DNA of 35,339 nucleotides from Streptomyces sp. SID9727 (GTDB taxonomy: Bacteria > Actinomycetota > Actinomycetes > Streptomycetales > Streptomycetaceae). Under the pieces are notes generated by a model, which had not been told where the DNA came from, made no database searches, and saw only the letters and a program-made list of their open reading frames with translations. Made by a program: the position numbers and the translations under genes. Shown one piece after another: positions 24,384-32,640 of this stretch (position 1 is the first letter of the stretch; each line of letters begins with the position of its first letter). The DNA is taken from the NCBI RefSeq assembly GCF_010550605.1, contig NZ_JAAGNI010000525.1, forward strand, positions 1-35,339, read 5' to 3'.

Positions 24384-24710
24384 GGCTTTTGATCCTCCCG
24401 CTGTAACAGTTGCGTTGCACGTCAGTACGATTTCGCAAGGACGGCCTGCGAGGGTGAACGCTGTCTCCGTGCCCCCCACGCGTACCAACGACCGAGGGGG
24501 CAAAGGATCACGGCTGAATCCGAAGATCCTTGCGGAGCGCAACCCTGCCGCGCACCGCCGACAGCGGCACCGGCATAGTGGGTGCCGCGCCGGACTCGGG
24601 GACGCCCCGAAGGCCGCGCTGCCTCCTGCCCGTTCGGCGGACCACGCGGCGTGCCGGACACAAGTGCAGTACAGAAGTGTTGAGTTACGAAGTCCCAGGG
24701 GGATCAGCAG
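24384..24710. other. Divergent control region between the siderophore operon and the protease gene
   Basis: About 327 bp without a gene. It holds the operator-like palindrome at 24402-24419 next to the siderophore operon start and a G-rich ribosome site (AGGGGGATC, 24696-24704) for the protease. No 19-bp IdeR/DmdR iron box (TTAGGTTAGGCTAACCTAA type) was found on reading either strand. Confidence 0.6.
24402..24419. promoter_or_regulatory. Operator-like imperfect palindrome upstream of the siderophore operon
   Basis: TGTAAC-AGTTGC-GTTGCA: two 6-bp arms pair with one mismatch across a 6-bp spacer, about 20 bp before the aminotransferase start and next to its ribosome site. The TGnAAC...GTTnCA form is common among TetR/MarR-type operators. 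The function is inferred. Confidence 0.35.
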
Positions 24711-25940
24711 ATGCGTCTCATTCGACCAGGAACCACCGCACGCGGCGGCAGGAGTGCGCGTCGCGCCTCCTCCCCCGTGCTCGTCACCGCCGCGTTCACC
24801 GCCGTCCTCGCGCTCACGGCGACCGCCTGCGGGCCGGCCGAGGACGACGCGAAGTCCGAGCCGGCCAGCAGCACGGCCGGTGCGACGTCGGACCACAAGA
24901 TCACCGTCCCGGACGATCTGAAGGACCGGCTCAAGGAACACGGGATCGACATCGACAAGTGGAAGAACGGCGACTGGAAGAACTGGGACAAGGACAAATG
25001 GCTGCGTGAGGCCAAGGACTACATCAACCCGGTCATCGCGGGCCTCTGGGACCCGGACCGCATGCAGGACGCCGACAAGCCTCCGGAGAAGCCGGTCGAC
25101 AACGACATCTCGGGTGACGAGGGCGTGACGGACCCGACGCCCGTGCCGGTCCGGGCCGTGGGCGTGCGGACGCAGTACCACGACAGCGCGCCGGAGTCGG
25201 GCAAGCTGTTCTTCGACGGCCCCGAGGGCTCGATGGTCTGCTCGGCGACCGTGGTGAAGGACCCGGCGCACCCCGGCAAGTCCAACATGGTGTGGACCGC
25301 CGGACACTGCGTCCACGCGGGCAAGAAGGGCGGCTGGTACCGCAACATCGCCTTCGTTCCCTCGTACAACAACGGCGGTCTGTCGACGGCCGAGCTGCGG
25401 AGCAACCCGCCGAAGGAGAAGGTCGCCCCCTACGGGATCTGGTGGGGCACCTGGGCGCAGACCTCCCAGCAGTGGATCGATCAGGGCGCCTCGGTCGGCG
25501 GCCTCGGGGCCCCGTACGACTTCGCCGTGCTGCACGTCACTCCCGAGGAGAGTGCGGGCGGCAAGTCCCTGGAGGAAACGGTCGGTTCGGCCCTGCCGGT
25601 CGAGTTCAACGCCCCGGCGGTGCCCGAGATCACGGCCATGACGGCCACCGGTTTCCCGGCCGCGGCGCCGTACGACGGCCAGAAGATGTTCCAGTGCGAG
25701 GACAAGCCGGGCCGCCTGTCACTCGCCCAGGACGACCCGACGATGTACCGCATCGGCTGCTCGATGACCGGCGGCTCCTCCGGCGGCGGCTGGGTGGCGA
25801 CCGGCCAGGACGGCAAGCCCGCGCTGGTCTCGAACACCTCCATCGGCCCGGTGACGGCCGGCTGGCTGGCCGGTCCGCGCCTCGGCAAGGAAGCCAAGGG
25901 CGTCTACGACTCGGTCAGCGACAAGTACGCGGACAAGTAA
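24711..25940 (+). CDS. Secreted trypsin-like serine protease, putative lipoprotein
   Basis: A 409-aa exported protein. An Arg-rich N-region is followed by the hydrophobic stretch SPVLVTAAFTAVLALTATAC; Cys40 in TATAC-G is a plausible, imperfect lipobox. Next is a Lys/Trp/Asp-rich linker (about residues 62-105). The chymotrypsin-fold domain has the full catalytic triad: His199 in WTAGHCVHAG, Asp270 in PYDFAVLHV, and Ser357 in TGGSSGGGW. Two cysteines near 180 and 200 probably form the histidine-loop disulfide. The S1 pocket is not obvious, so specificity is open. The start ATG follows AGGGGGATCAGCAG. The gene diverges from the siderophore operon and converges with hflX. Its last 30 codons are echoed in degenerate form after its stop. 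Confidence 0.88.
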   Translation: MRLIRPGTTARGGRSARRASSPVLVTAAFTAVLALTATACGPAEDDAKSEPASSTAGATSDHKITVPDDLKDRLKEHGIDIDKWKNGDWKNWDKDKWLREAKDYINPVIAGLWDPDRMQDADKPPEKPVDNDISGDEGVTDPTPVPVRAVGVRTQYHDSAPESGKLFFDGPEGSMVCSATVVKDPAHPGKSNMVWTAGHCVHAGKKGGWYRNIAFVPSYNNGGLSTAELRSNPPKEKVAPYGIWWGTWAQTSQQWIDQGASVGGLGAPYDFAVLHVTPEESAGGKSLEETVGSALPVEFNAPAVPEITAMTATGFPAAAPYDGQKMFQCEDKPGRLSLAQDDPTMYRIGCSMTGGSSGGGWVATGQDGKPALVSNTSIGPVTAGWLAGPRLGKEAKGVYDSVSDKYADK

Positions 25941-25970
25941 CAGGCGGGGCCGCGCCCGCACGGCGTGCAC

Positions 25971-26085
25971 GAAGGAAGCCCAGGGGCGTCCGGAGCGAGG
26001 GCGGCGACGGGAAGCCCGCACTGGTCTCCCACACGTCCACCGGCCCGGTCGCATCGGGCCGGCCGGCCGGACAGCCCTTGGGGCG
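25971..26085 (+). pseudogene. Degenerate duplicate of the protease C-terminal coding region
   Basis: After the protease stop, 26006-26083 reads GACGGGAAGCCCGCACTGGT and on, closely matching the protease codons starting at 25808 (GACGGCAAGCCCGCGCTGGT). The translations are DGKPALVSHTSTGPVASG versus DGKPALVSNTSIGPVTAG. Just before it, GAAGGAAGCCCAGGGGCGTC at 25971 matches the protease segment AAGGAAGCCAAGGGCGTC near 25888. The copies are in the same orientation and the second has no start or active-site codons, so it is a decayed partial tandem duplication. Confidence 0.65.
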
Positions 26086-26104
26086 CCGACGCCCGCACCA
26101 CGAC

Positions 26105-26140
26105 GGAAGGCCCGTCCCCTCGCGAGGGGACGGGCCTTCC
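26105..26140. terminator. Perfect 36-bp palindrome, bidirectional terminator
   Basis: GGAAGGCCCGTCCCCTCG followed directly by its exact reverse complement, then GGTTGTT. It lies between the convergent protease gene and hflX (stop at 26164) and would form an 18-bp GC-rich stem. Confidence 0.9.
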
Positions 26141-26163
26141 GGTTGTTACCGACGCGGTGCGGC

Positions 26164-27684
26164 TCAGTGCACGGAGGGGATGAACGCGGCGAGCTCCGCG
26201 GCCAGCTCCTCGTTGACGCGCGCCTTGATCAGCGTGCCCTCCGAGGTGTGCTCCTCGGAGACCACTTCGCCCTCGGCGTGCACCCGGGAGACGAGACCGC
26301 CCTGGGTGTACGGCACGAGTGCCTCGACGGCGACCGACGGACGGGGCAGCTCGCTGTCGATCAGCGCGAGCAGCTCGTCGATGCCGGCTCCGGTGCGGGC
26401 GGAGACCGCGATGGCGTGCTTCTCGTTGCGCAGGAGGCGCTGGAGGACCAGCGGGTCCGCCGCGTCCGCCTTGTTGATCACCACGATCTCGGGCACGTCC
26501 GTCGCGCCGACCTCGCGGATCACCTCGCGCACCGCGGCGAGCTGCTCCTCCGGCACCGGGTGCGCGCCGTCCACCACGTGCAGGATGAGGTCGGAGTCGC
26601 CGACCTCCTCCATGGTGGAGCGGAACGCCTCGACCAGGTGGTGCGGCAGATGCCGTACGAACCCGACGGTGTCGGCGAGGGTGTAGACCCGGCCGCTCGG
26701 CGTCTCGGCCCGGCGCACGGTCGGGTCGAGGGTGGCGAACAGGGCGTTCTCCACCAGCACACCCGCCCCGGTCAGGCGGTTGAGCAGCGAGGACTTGCCG
26801 GCGTTGGTGTAGCCGGCGATGGCGACCGAGGGCACCTTGTTGCGCCGGCGTTCCTGGCGCTTGAGGTCGCGGCCGGTCTTCATCTCCGCGATCTCCCGGC
26901 GCATCTTCGCCATCTTCTCGCGGATCCGGCGCCGGTCGGTCTCGATCTTGGTCTCACCGGGACCACGGGTCGCCATGCCGCCACCGCCGCTGGTACCGCC
27001 ACCGCCCATCTGACGGGACAGCGACTGGCCCCAGCCGCGGAGCCTGGGCAGCATGTACTGCATCTGCGCCAGGGAGACCTGCGCCTTGCCCTCTCGGGAC
27101 TTGGCGTGCTGGGCGAAGATGTCGAGGATCAGGGCGGTCCGGTCGACCACCTTGACCTTGACGACGTCCTCGAGGTGGATCAGCTGGCCGGGGGACAGCT
27201 CACCGTCGCAGACGACGGTGTCGGCCCCGGTCTCGACGACGAGGTCACGCAGTGCGAGGGCCTTGCCGGAACCGATGTACGTGGCCGGGTCGGGCTTGTC
27301 ACGGCGCTGGAAGACGGCGTCGAGCACCTGGGCGCCCGCCGTCTCGGCGAGGGCCGCCAGCTCGGCGAGCGAGTTCTCCGCGTCCTGCACGGTGCCCGAG
27401 GTCCAGACACCGACGAGCACCACGCGCTCCAGGCGCAGCTGCCGGTACTCGACCTCGGTGACGTCCTCGAGCTCGGTGGAGAGACCGGCCACCCGTCGCA
27501 GCGCGGCGCGCTCGGACCGGTCCAGCTGGTCGCCGTCCCGCTCTCCGTCGATCTCGAAGCTCCAGGCGACGTCCTCTTCCATCAGGGCGTCGGCCCGCAG
27601 GCCCTCGGTGAGGCTCTCGGTCGCGTTCTCCGTGGCGCTCTGCGCGTTCTGCGCGTCCTGGGGAAGGGAAGAAGAGGAGGTCAT
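26164..27684 (-). CDS. hflX: Ribosome-associated GTPase HflX
   Basis: A 506-aa HflX GTPase, which binds the 50S subunit and splits stalled ribosomes under stress. The N-terminal subdomain has DPATYIGSGKALALRDLVVE and VFDRTALILDIFAQHA-like sequence. The glycine-rich loop SRQMGGGGTSGGGG-TRGPGE is followed by the helical ETDRRRIREKMAKMRREIAE. The GTPase domain has G1 GYTNAGKSSLLN (about residue 290), a G3 region TLADTVGFVRHLP and G4 NKADAAD. The first 50 residues are an acidic, Ser/Glu-rich extension typical of actinobacterial HflX. The start ATG has AAGGATCC upstream. It is monocistronic as far as visible: the M1 peptidase gene ends 142 bp upstream on the same strand. Confidence 0.95.
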   Translation of the reverse strand: MTSSSSLPQDAQNAQSATENATESLTEGLRADALMEEDVAWSFEIDGERDGDQLDRSERAALRRVAGLSTELEDVTEVEYRQLRLERVVLVGVWTSGTVQDAENSLAELAALAETAGAQVLDAVFQRRDKPDPATYIGSGKALALRDLVVETGADTVVCDGELSPGQLIHLEDVVKVKVVDRTALILDIFAQHAKSREGKAQVSLAQMQYMLPRLRGWGQSLSRQMGGGGTSGGGGMATRGPGETKIETDRRRIREKMAKMRREIAEMKTGRDLKRQERRRNKVPSVAIAGYTNAGKSSLLNRLTGAGVLVENALFATLDPTVRRAETPSGRVYTLADTVGFVRHLPHHLVEAFRSTMEEVGDSDLILHVVDGAHPVPEEQLAAVREVIREVGATDVPEIVVINKADAADPLVLQRLLRNEKHAIAVSARTGAGIDELLALIDSELPRPSVAVEALVPYTQGGLVSRVHAEGEVVSEEHTSEGTLIKARVNEELAAELAAFIPSVH

Positions 27685-27826
27685 TGGATCCTTACGTCGA
27701 TAGAAGTGGTTGCATCAGTCACAACGCGTGACCTGTGCGGAAGATTCCCGAGGGGGAGATCCTCCGCTCCGGCCGCCTCGGCGACCCGTCGATAGTGGCA
27801 CGGCCGGCGCGGAGCGTCACCCGGGT

Positions 27827-29281
27827 TTACGAGGCGGCCGGCGCGGTGCTCCGCCAGTCCGGGTGCCCCGGCATGGGCGGTGTCTTCGTTCCGTACAGCC
27901 AGCCGTCGAAGAAGGAGGTCAGATCGCGCCCCGAGACCCGCGAGGCGAGCCGGACGAAGTCGGCCGTGGCCGCGTTGGAGTCGCGGTGCTTGCGGACCCA
28001 GAGCCGTTCCAGCCGGTCGAAGGCGTCGCGGCCGATCTCCTGCCGCAGCGCGTACAGGACGAGGGCGCTGCCGTCGTAGACCACGGGCCGGAACAGGCTG
28101 ATTTTCTCGCCGGGCTCCGGTGCCTCCGGCCGGGCGGGCGGGCCTCCGGCGGCGCGCCAGGCGTCCGAGCGGATGTAGGCGTTCCGCATGCGCGCCTCCA
28201 GTGGTGCGTCCATGTGGTCCTCGGTGTACCGGGCCTCGTACCAGGTGGCGTGCCCCTCGTTCAGCCACAGGTCGGACCAGGAGCGCGGGGAGACGCTGTC
28301 TCCGAACCACTGGTGGGCCAGTTCGTGGACCATGACCGACTCGACGTACCACTCGGGGAAGCGCGTGTCGGTGAACAGGCGCTTCTCGAAGAGGGACAGG
28401 GTCTGGGTCTCCAGCTCGAAGCCGGTCTCGGTGTCGGCGACGAGGATTCCGTAGTTCTCGAAGGGGTAGCGGCCCACCTGCTGCTCCATCCACTCCAGCT
28501 GGGCGGGGGTCCTCTTCAGCCAGGGTTCCAGGCGGTCCCGGTCCGCTGTCGGCACGACGTCGCGCACGGGCAGTCCGTGCGGTCCGGTACGCCGCACGAC
28601 GGTCGAGCCGCCGATGCTGACCTGGGCCAGTTCGGTCGCCATGGGGTGCTCGGTGCGATAGGTCCAGGTGGTGCTGTCGCCGCTGCGGCTGCGGCCCGTG
28701 GGCAGGCCGTTGGCGACGACGGTCAGATCATTCGGCGCGGTGACGCGGAAGGTGAAGTACGCCTTGTCGGCGGGGTGGTCGTTGCTCGGGAAGACCCGGT
28801 GCCCGGCGTCCGCCTGGTTGGCCATGGCGAGTCCGTCGGCGGTGCGCACCCAGCCGCCGCTGTCCCGTTCGCCGGCGGGGTCGCTGGTGTGACGGACGGT
28901 GATGCGCAGGGGTACTCCGGCCGGGATGCGGCCCACCGGCCGTACGACCAGGTCCTCGCCCGCGGTGTCGAAGCCGGCCCGGAGCCCGTTGACGGCGACG
29001 GAGCGGACGGTGCCCCGGGTGAAGTCGAGGTTGATGCGGTCCAGTGGCTCGGTCGTCCGTGCGTCGATGGTGGTGACGGCGTCCAGCGGCTTGTCGTTGC
29101 GGCCCTGGTAGACGAGACCGATGTCGTACGCGAGCACGTCGTACCCGGGGTTGCCGAGGTGCGGGAAGAGCGGGTCACCGATGCCGAGGGGCACCGGGTC
29201 GGCGGGCAGGGCGGCGGCGACGAGGGAAGCCGACGCGGCGGCCAGCAGGGCGGCCCGCGAACGGCGGGAGAGGAACGGCAT
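27827..29281 (-). CDS. M1-family zinc metallopeptidase, exported
   Basis: A 484-aa M1 (aminopeptidase N-like) protein. The N-terminus is a probable Sec signal: SRRSRAALLAAASASLVAAA-LPADP. The beta-rich N-terminal domain has PGYDVLAYDIGLVYQ, typical of M1 enzymes. The zinc site is VMVHELAHQWFGD (about residues 317-329), with the third ligand Glu in LWLNEGHATWYEA, the normal HExxH-x18-E spacing. The usual exopeptidase motif GAMEN is not present: the corresponding place reads DTETGFELETQT, as in a subgroup of actinobacterial M1 proteins, so the aminopeptidase assignment is less certain than the metal site. It is shorter than PepN (about 860 aa) because the C-terminal helical domain is absent. 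The start ATG at 29281 was chosen by signal peptide. Confidence 0.88.
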   Translation of the reverse strand: MPFLSRRSRAALLAAASASLVAAALPADPVPLGIGDPLFPHLGNPGYDVLAYDIGLVYQGRNDKPLDAVTTIDARTTEPLDRINLDFTRGTVRSVAVNGLRAGFDTAGEDLVVRPVGRIPAGVPLRITVRHTSDPAGERDSGGWVRTADGLAMANQADAGHRVFPSNDHPADKAYFTFRVTAPNDLTVVANGLPTGRSRSGDSTTWTYRTEHPMATELAQVSIGGSTVVRRTGPHGLPVRDVVPTADRDRLEPWLKRTPAQLEWMEQQVGRYPFENYGILVADTETGFELETQTLSLFEKRLFTDTRFPEWYVESVMVHELAHQWFGDSVSPRSWSDLWLNEGHATWYEARYTEDHMDAPLEARMRNAYIRSDAWRAAGGPPARPEAPEPGEKISLFRPVVYDGSALVLYALRQEIGRDAFDRLERLWVRKHRDSNAATADFVRLASRVSGRDLTSFFDGWLYGTKTPPMPGHPDWRSTAPAAS

Positions 29282-29419
29282 GGACTACGGCTATCAGCGC
29301 CGCCCCGCCGGACGGGCGCGGCGCGCGCCGCACCACCCGAATGAGAACGCCGGTCGACCGCACGGACCTCAGAGCGCCCTGGACCTCGGGGCTTTCCCGG
29401 CCTCAGCGCCTTCCCGGCC

Positions 29420-31534
29420 TCAGAGCGCCCCGGCCGGATGCTGGGCGCGGCTCACGTCGTACACGCCGGGCACCTCGCGCATCGCGCGCATCAGCGCGGG
29501 CAGACCGGCCGCGTCCGGGAGCCGCAGCGTGTAGGTGTGCCGTACGCGCTGTTCGCTCGGGGGCTCCACGGTGGCGGAGATCACCGCGGCGTCGGCCCCG
29601 GCGATCGCCTCGGTGAGGTCCGCGAGCAGTCGGGGGCGGCCGAACGATTCGGCGACCAGCGTCACCCGGCACGCCTGCTCGTCGCCCCAGCTCACCGCGA
29701 CCGGTGTCCGTCCGACCGCCTCCATGCGGGCCACGGCGGGGCACTCCAGCCGGTGCACGGTGACGGAGGCGCCGCCCCGTACGGGGAAGCCGGTGACCTC
29801 GTCGGGCGGCACGGGCGTACAGCACCCGGCGAGCCGTACCGCGGCGTCCGGGCGCTCCGCCACGGCGGTGGCGGTGCGGGCGCGGGCGGTCCGGGGCACC
29901 GAGGGCGGAACGGGCTGCGGGTCGGGATCGGCCGGCAGGCCGGGCTGCCCGGCCTCCGCCGCCTGCGGGTGGGCGTCGAGCCAGCCGGTGATGGCGATGC
30001 GGGCGGCGGGTGTGCGCGCGTGGTCGAGCCAGTCCGGTGAGGGGCCGGACGCGGCGTCCTCGGCCAGCAGCGGCTGCACGGTGTCGCCGTCCTTCAGCAC
30101 GGTGCTCAGCGTGGCCAGCCGGCCGTTCACCCGGGCCCCGATACAGGCGTGGGCGGCGTCGCCGTGCTGGGCGTAGGCCGCGTCGACGCAGCTGGCACCG
30201 GCGGGCAGGCCGAGCATGCCGCCGTCCGTGCGGAAGACGGTGATCTCGCGGTCCTGGGCGAGGTCGGCGCGCAGGGTCGTCCAGAAGGTGTCGGGGTCGG
30301 GCGCGGACTGCTGCCACTGGAGGAGGCGGGAGAGCCAGCCGGGGCGGGTGGGGTCGGCGCGTTCGCCGTCGGCCGGTTCGACGGTCTGGGCGGCACTGTC
30401 GGGGGCGTACGGATTGCCCAGGGCGACGACGCCGGCCTCGGCGACCTTGTGCATGCGGTGCGTACGGATGAGGACCTCAGCCACCTCGCCGTCCGGGCCC
30501 ACCACCGCGGTGTGCAGCGACTGGTACAGGTTGAACTTGGGGGCGGCGATGAAGTCCTTGAACTCGGAGATCACCGGGGTGAAGCAGGTGTGCAGCTCGC
30601 CGAGGACGGCGTAGCAGTCGGCGTCCTCACCGACGAGCACCAGGACCCGTCCGAAGTCGCTGCCGCGCAGTTCGCCGCGTTTGATGCGGACGCGGTGGAC
30701 GGAGACGAAGTGGCGGGGCCTGACCATGACCTCCGCGGAGATGCCTGCCTCGCGGAGCACCGAGGCCACGTTCCCCGCCATGGCGCCGAGCGGGTCGGGG
30801 CCGTCCGCCGCCTCGGTGATCAGCGCGTCGGTGCGGGCGTACTCCTCCGGGTGGAGGATGGCGAAGACCAGGTCCTCCAGCTCGGTCTTGAGCGCCTGGA
30901 CGCCCAGCCGTTCGGCGAGGGGGATCAGCACGTCGCGGGTGACCTTGGCGATCCTGGCCTGCTTCTCGGGCCGCATCACGCCGAGGGTGCGCATGTTGTG
31001 CAGCCGGTCGGCGAGCTTGATCGACATGACGCGGACGTCGTCCCCGGTGGCGACCAGCATCTTGCGGAAGGTCTCCGGTTCGGCGGCGGCCCCGTAGTCG
31101 ACCTTCTCGAGTTTGGTGACGCCGTCCACGAGGTAGCAGACCTCCTCGCCGAACTCCTCCCGCACCTGATCGAGGGTCACCTCGGTGTCCTCGACGGTGT
31201 CGTGGAGCAGGGAGGCCGTCAGCGTGGTCGTCTCGGCGCCCAGCTCGGCGAGGATGAGGGTGACGGCGAGCGGATGGGTGATGTAGGGCTCGCCGCTCTT
31301 GCGCATCTGCCCCCGGTGCGAGCTCTCGGCGAGCACGTAGGCGCGTCGCAGGACCGAGAGGTCGGCTTCGGGATGGTGGGCCCGGTGCGCTTCGACGACA
31401 TGCGCGATGGCGTCGGGGGCCCGGTCACGGGAGGCCGGGCCGAAGAGCGCGGCTCTGCCCAGCCTGCGGAGGTCGATCCGGGGACGGCCCCGCCTGCGGA
31501 TGGGAGCACCTGGGCTGGTGGCCTCTGCACTCAT
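29420..31534 (-). CDS. rshA: RelA/SpoT homologue RshA ((p)ppGpp metabolism)
   Basis: A 704-aa RSH-family protein. The N-terminal HD hydrolase domain looks intact: His87 (YITHPLAV), His111-Asp112 in LLHDTVEDTEVT and Asp175 in KLADRLHNMRTL. A synthetase-like domain follows (about 268-375) with RPRHFVSVHR, EFKDFIAAPKFNLYQSLHT and EVLIRTHRMH. A TGS domain is near 425-490 and an ACT domain at the end (CRVTLVAESFGRPRLLADLT). The synthetase strand that normally reads IYDLxGxRVxV is reduced to RGSDFGRVLVLV, so the catalytic Asp region seems lost. The start ATG (MSAEATSPG) has GGAGG upstream. It is shorter than typical Streptomyces RelA (about 850 aa). From memory, S. coelicolor has both relA and rshA; the order rshA-dapF is shared. 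Confidence 0.92.
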   Translation of the reverse strand: MSAEATSPGAPIRRRGRPRIDLRRLGRAALFGPASRDRAPDAIAHVVEAHRAHHPEADLSVLRRAYVLAESSHRGQMRKSGEPYITHPLAVTLILAELGAETTTLTASLLHDTVEDTEVTLDQVREEFGEEVCYLVDGVTKLEKVDYGAAAEPETFRKMLVATGDDVRVMSIKLADRLHNMRTLGVMRPEKQARIAKVTRDVLIPLAERLGVQALKTELEDLVFAILHPEEYARTDALITEAADGPDPLGAMAGNVASVLREAGISAEVMVRPRHFVSVHRVRIKRGELRGSDFGRVLVLVGEDADCYAVLGELHTCFTPVISEFKDFIAAPKFNLYQSLHTAVVGPDGEVAEVLIRTHRMHKVAEAGVVALGNPYAPDSAAQTVEPADGERADPTRPGWLSRLLQWQQSAPDPDTFWTTLRADLAQDREITVFRTDGGMLGLPAGASCVDAAYAQHGDAAHACIGARVNGRLATLSTVLKDGDTVQPLLAEDAASGPSPDWLDHARTPAARIAITGWLDAHPQAAEAGQPGLPADPDPQPVPPSVPRTARARTATAVAERPDAAVRLAGCCTPVPPDEVTGFPVRGGASVTVHRLECPAVARMEAVGRTPVAVSWGDEQACRVTLVAESFGRPRLLADLTEAIAGADAAVISATVEPPSEQRVRHTYTLRLPDAAGLPALMRAMREVPGVYDVSRAQHPAGAL

Positions 31535-31673
31535 GGGGCACCTCCGGCGACGTCGACCGGCGGTGGGGAGGCGGGGCGCGCCTCCGGGCCGGTGCTTGAT
31601 GCTACCGAGCCCACCACGTGGCGGAGTCCCGCTCTCGCCGAGCGTGAAACGGATCACCCATTCGAGCGAAGCG

Positions 31674-32546
31674 TTACTCGTTCGGTGTTTCGAGCCAGGC
31701 CGGGTCGATCATGCCCTCGGCGACGATGACGGCCGGTCCGGTCATGTCGATCCCGCCGTCCGGGTGCTCCGTGACGGCGAGGCTGCCGCCGGGGAGGTCG
31801 ACGGTGTACGTGACGGGCTCGCCGGTCCTCGCGGGGTCGGCCTGGTCCCGGCGGGCGGCCGCGACGGCCACCGCGCAGGCGCCGGTGCCGCAGGAGCGGG
31901 TCTCGCCGGAGCCGCGCTCGTGGACCCGCATGGCGACGTGGCGGGGGCCCCGGTCCACGACGAACTCGATGTTGACGCCCTCGGGGTAGACGGCGGCCGG
32001 GGCGAAGGACGGCTCGGTGAGCAGGTCGCCGGCGTGGGCCAGGTCGTCCACGAAGGCGACCGCGTGGGGGTTGCCCATATTGACGTTGCGGGCGTCCCAG
32101 GCCCGGTCGCCGACGGTGACGGTGACGCCGTCGGCGGGGAGCAGGGCGCGCCCCATGGAGACGGTGACGTCGCCGTTCTTGGCGAGGTGGACCTTCTTGA
32201 CGCCGCCCCGGGTCGCGACCGCGAGGTCGCCCGCCTCGACCAGGCCGGCGCGCTGGAGGTAGCGGGCGAAGACCCGCACGCCGTTGCCGCACATCTCGGC
32301 GACGGAGCCGTCGGAGTTGCGGTAGTCCATGAACCACTCGGCTTCGTCGGCCATCGCCTTCGCCTCCGGGTGCGCGCCGGAGCGCACGACGTGCAGCAGT
32401 CCGTCGCCGCCGATGCCCGCGCGGCGGTCGCAGAGCCGGGCGACGGCGGAGGCGGGCAGGTCGAGGGCGTTCTCCGGGTCGGGAACGATCACGAAGTCGT
32501 TCTCGGTGCCGTGGCCCTTGAGGAAGGCGATCTGCGAGGTGGTCAC
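31674..32546 (-). CDS. dapF: Diaminopimelate epimerase
   Basis: A 290-aa cofactor-independent racemase converting LL- to meso-diaminopimelate, the precursor of lysine. The two catalytic cysteines are Cys86 in AEMCGNGVR and Cys219 in SCGTGACAVAV, and the KGHGTENDF and YRNSDGS motifs match the family. Streptomyces walls contain LL-diaminopimelate, so the enzyme serves mainly lysine synthesis. The start is GTG 32546 (VTTSQIAFLKGHG). There is no Shine-Dalgarno; TACAGT lies exactly 6 nt upstream, so a leaderless transcript is likely. It is followed by rshA after 139 bp and preceded by a small membrane-protein gene on the same strand. Confidence 0.96.
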   Translation of the reverse strand: MTTSQIAFLKGHGTENDFVIVPDPENALDLPASAVARLCDRRAGIGGDGLLHVVRSGAHPEAKAMADEAEWFMDYRNSDGSVAEMCGNGVRVFARYLQRAGLVEAGDLAVATRGGVKKVHLAKNGDVTVSMGRALLPADGVTVTVGDRAWDARNVNMGNPHAVAFVDDLAHAGDLLTEPSFAPAAVYPEGVNIEFVVDRGPRHVAMRVHERGSGETRSCGTGACAVAVAAARRDQADPARTGEPVTYTVDLPGGSLAVTEHPDGGIDMTGPAVIVAEGMIDPAWLETPNE

Positions 32547-32552
32547 GGGACA

Positions 32553-32558
32553 ACTGTA
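32553..32558 (-). promoter_or_regulatory. Candidate -10 element, leaderless dapF transcript
   Basis: TACAGT (minus strand) fits TANNNT and ends 6 nt before the GTG at 32546, the leaderless spacing; only TGTCCC separates them. The -35 region is weak. Confidence 0.45.
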
Positions 32559-32640
32559 CGAGGCGGCGCCGACGGCCGGGAAACGGTCCGCGGCACGGCG
32601 GGCGCGACGAGCGCTCCCCGGCCCCGTGGCTCCCGGCCGG

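Noticed and set aside
24421..24710. An IdeR/DmdR iron box for the siderophore operon
   Set aside because: No sequence resembling TTAGGTTAGGCTAACCTAA was found on either strand in the spacer.
24384..25535. N-terminal extension of the aminotransferase frame to 843 codons
   Set aside because: The extension runs antisense to the protease gene and has no family sequence; the ribosome site and homology place the start at 24383.
27685..27826. A small gene or attenuator between hflX and the M1 peptidase gene
   Set aside because: A short GTCGATAG word occurs twice, but no ORF with a ribosome site and no stable hairpin were found.
29391..29430. Direct repeat TTCCCGGCCTCAG at the rshA stop codon
   Set aside because: Two short GC-rich copies only; no sign of function beyond slippage.
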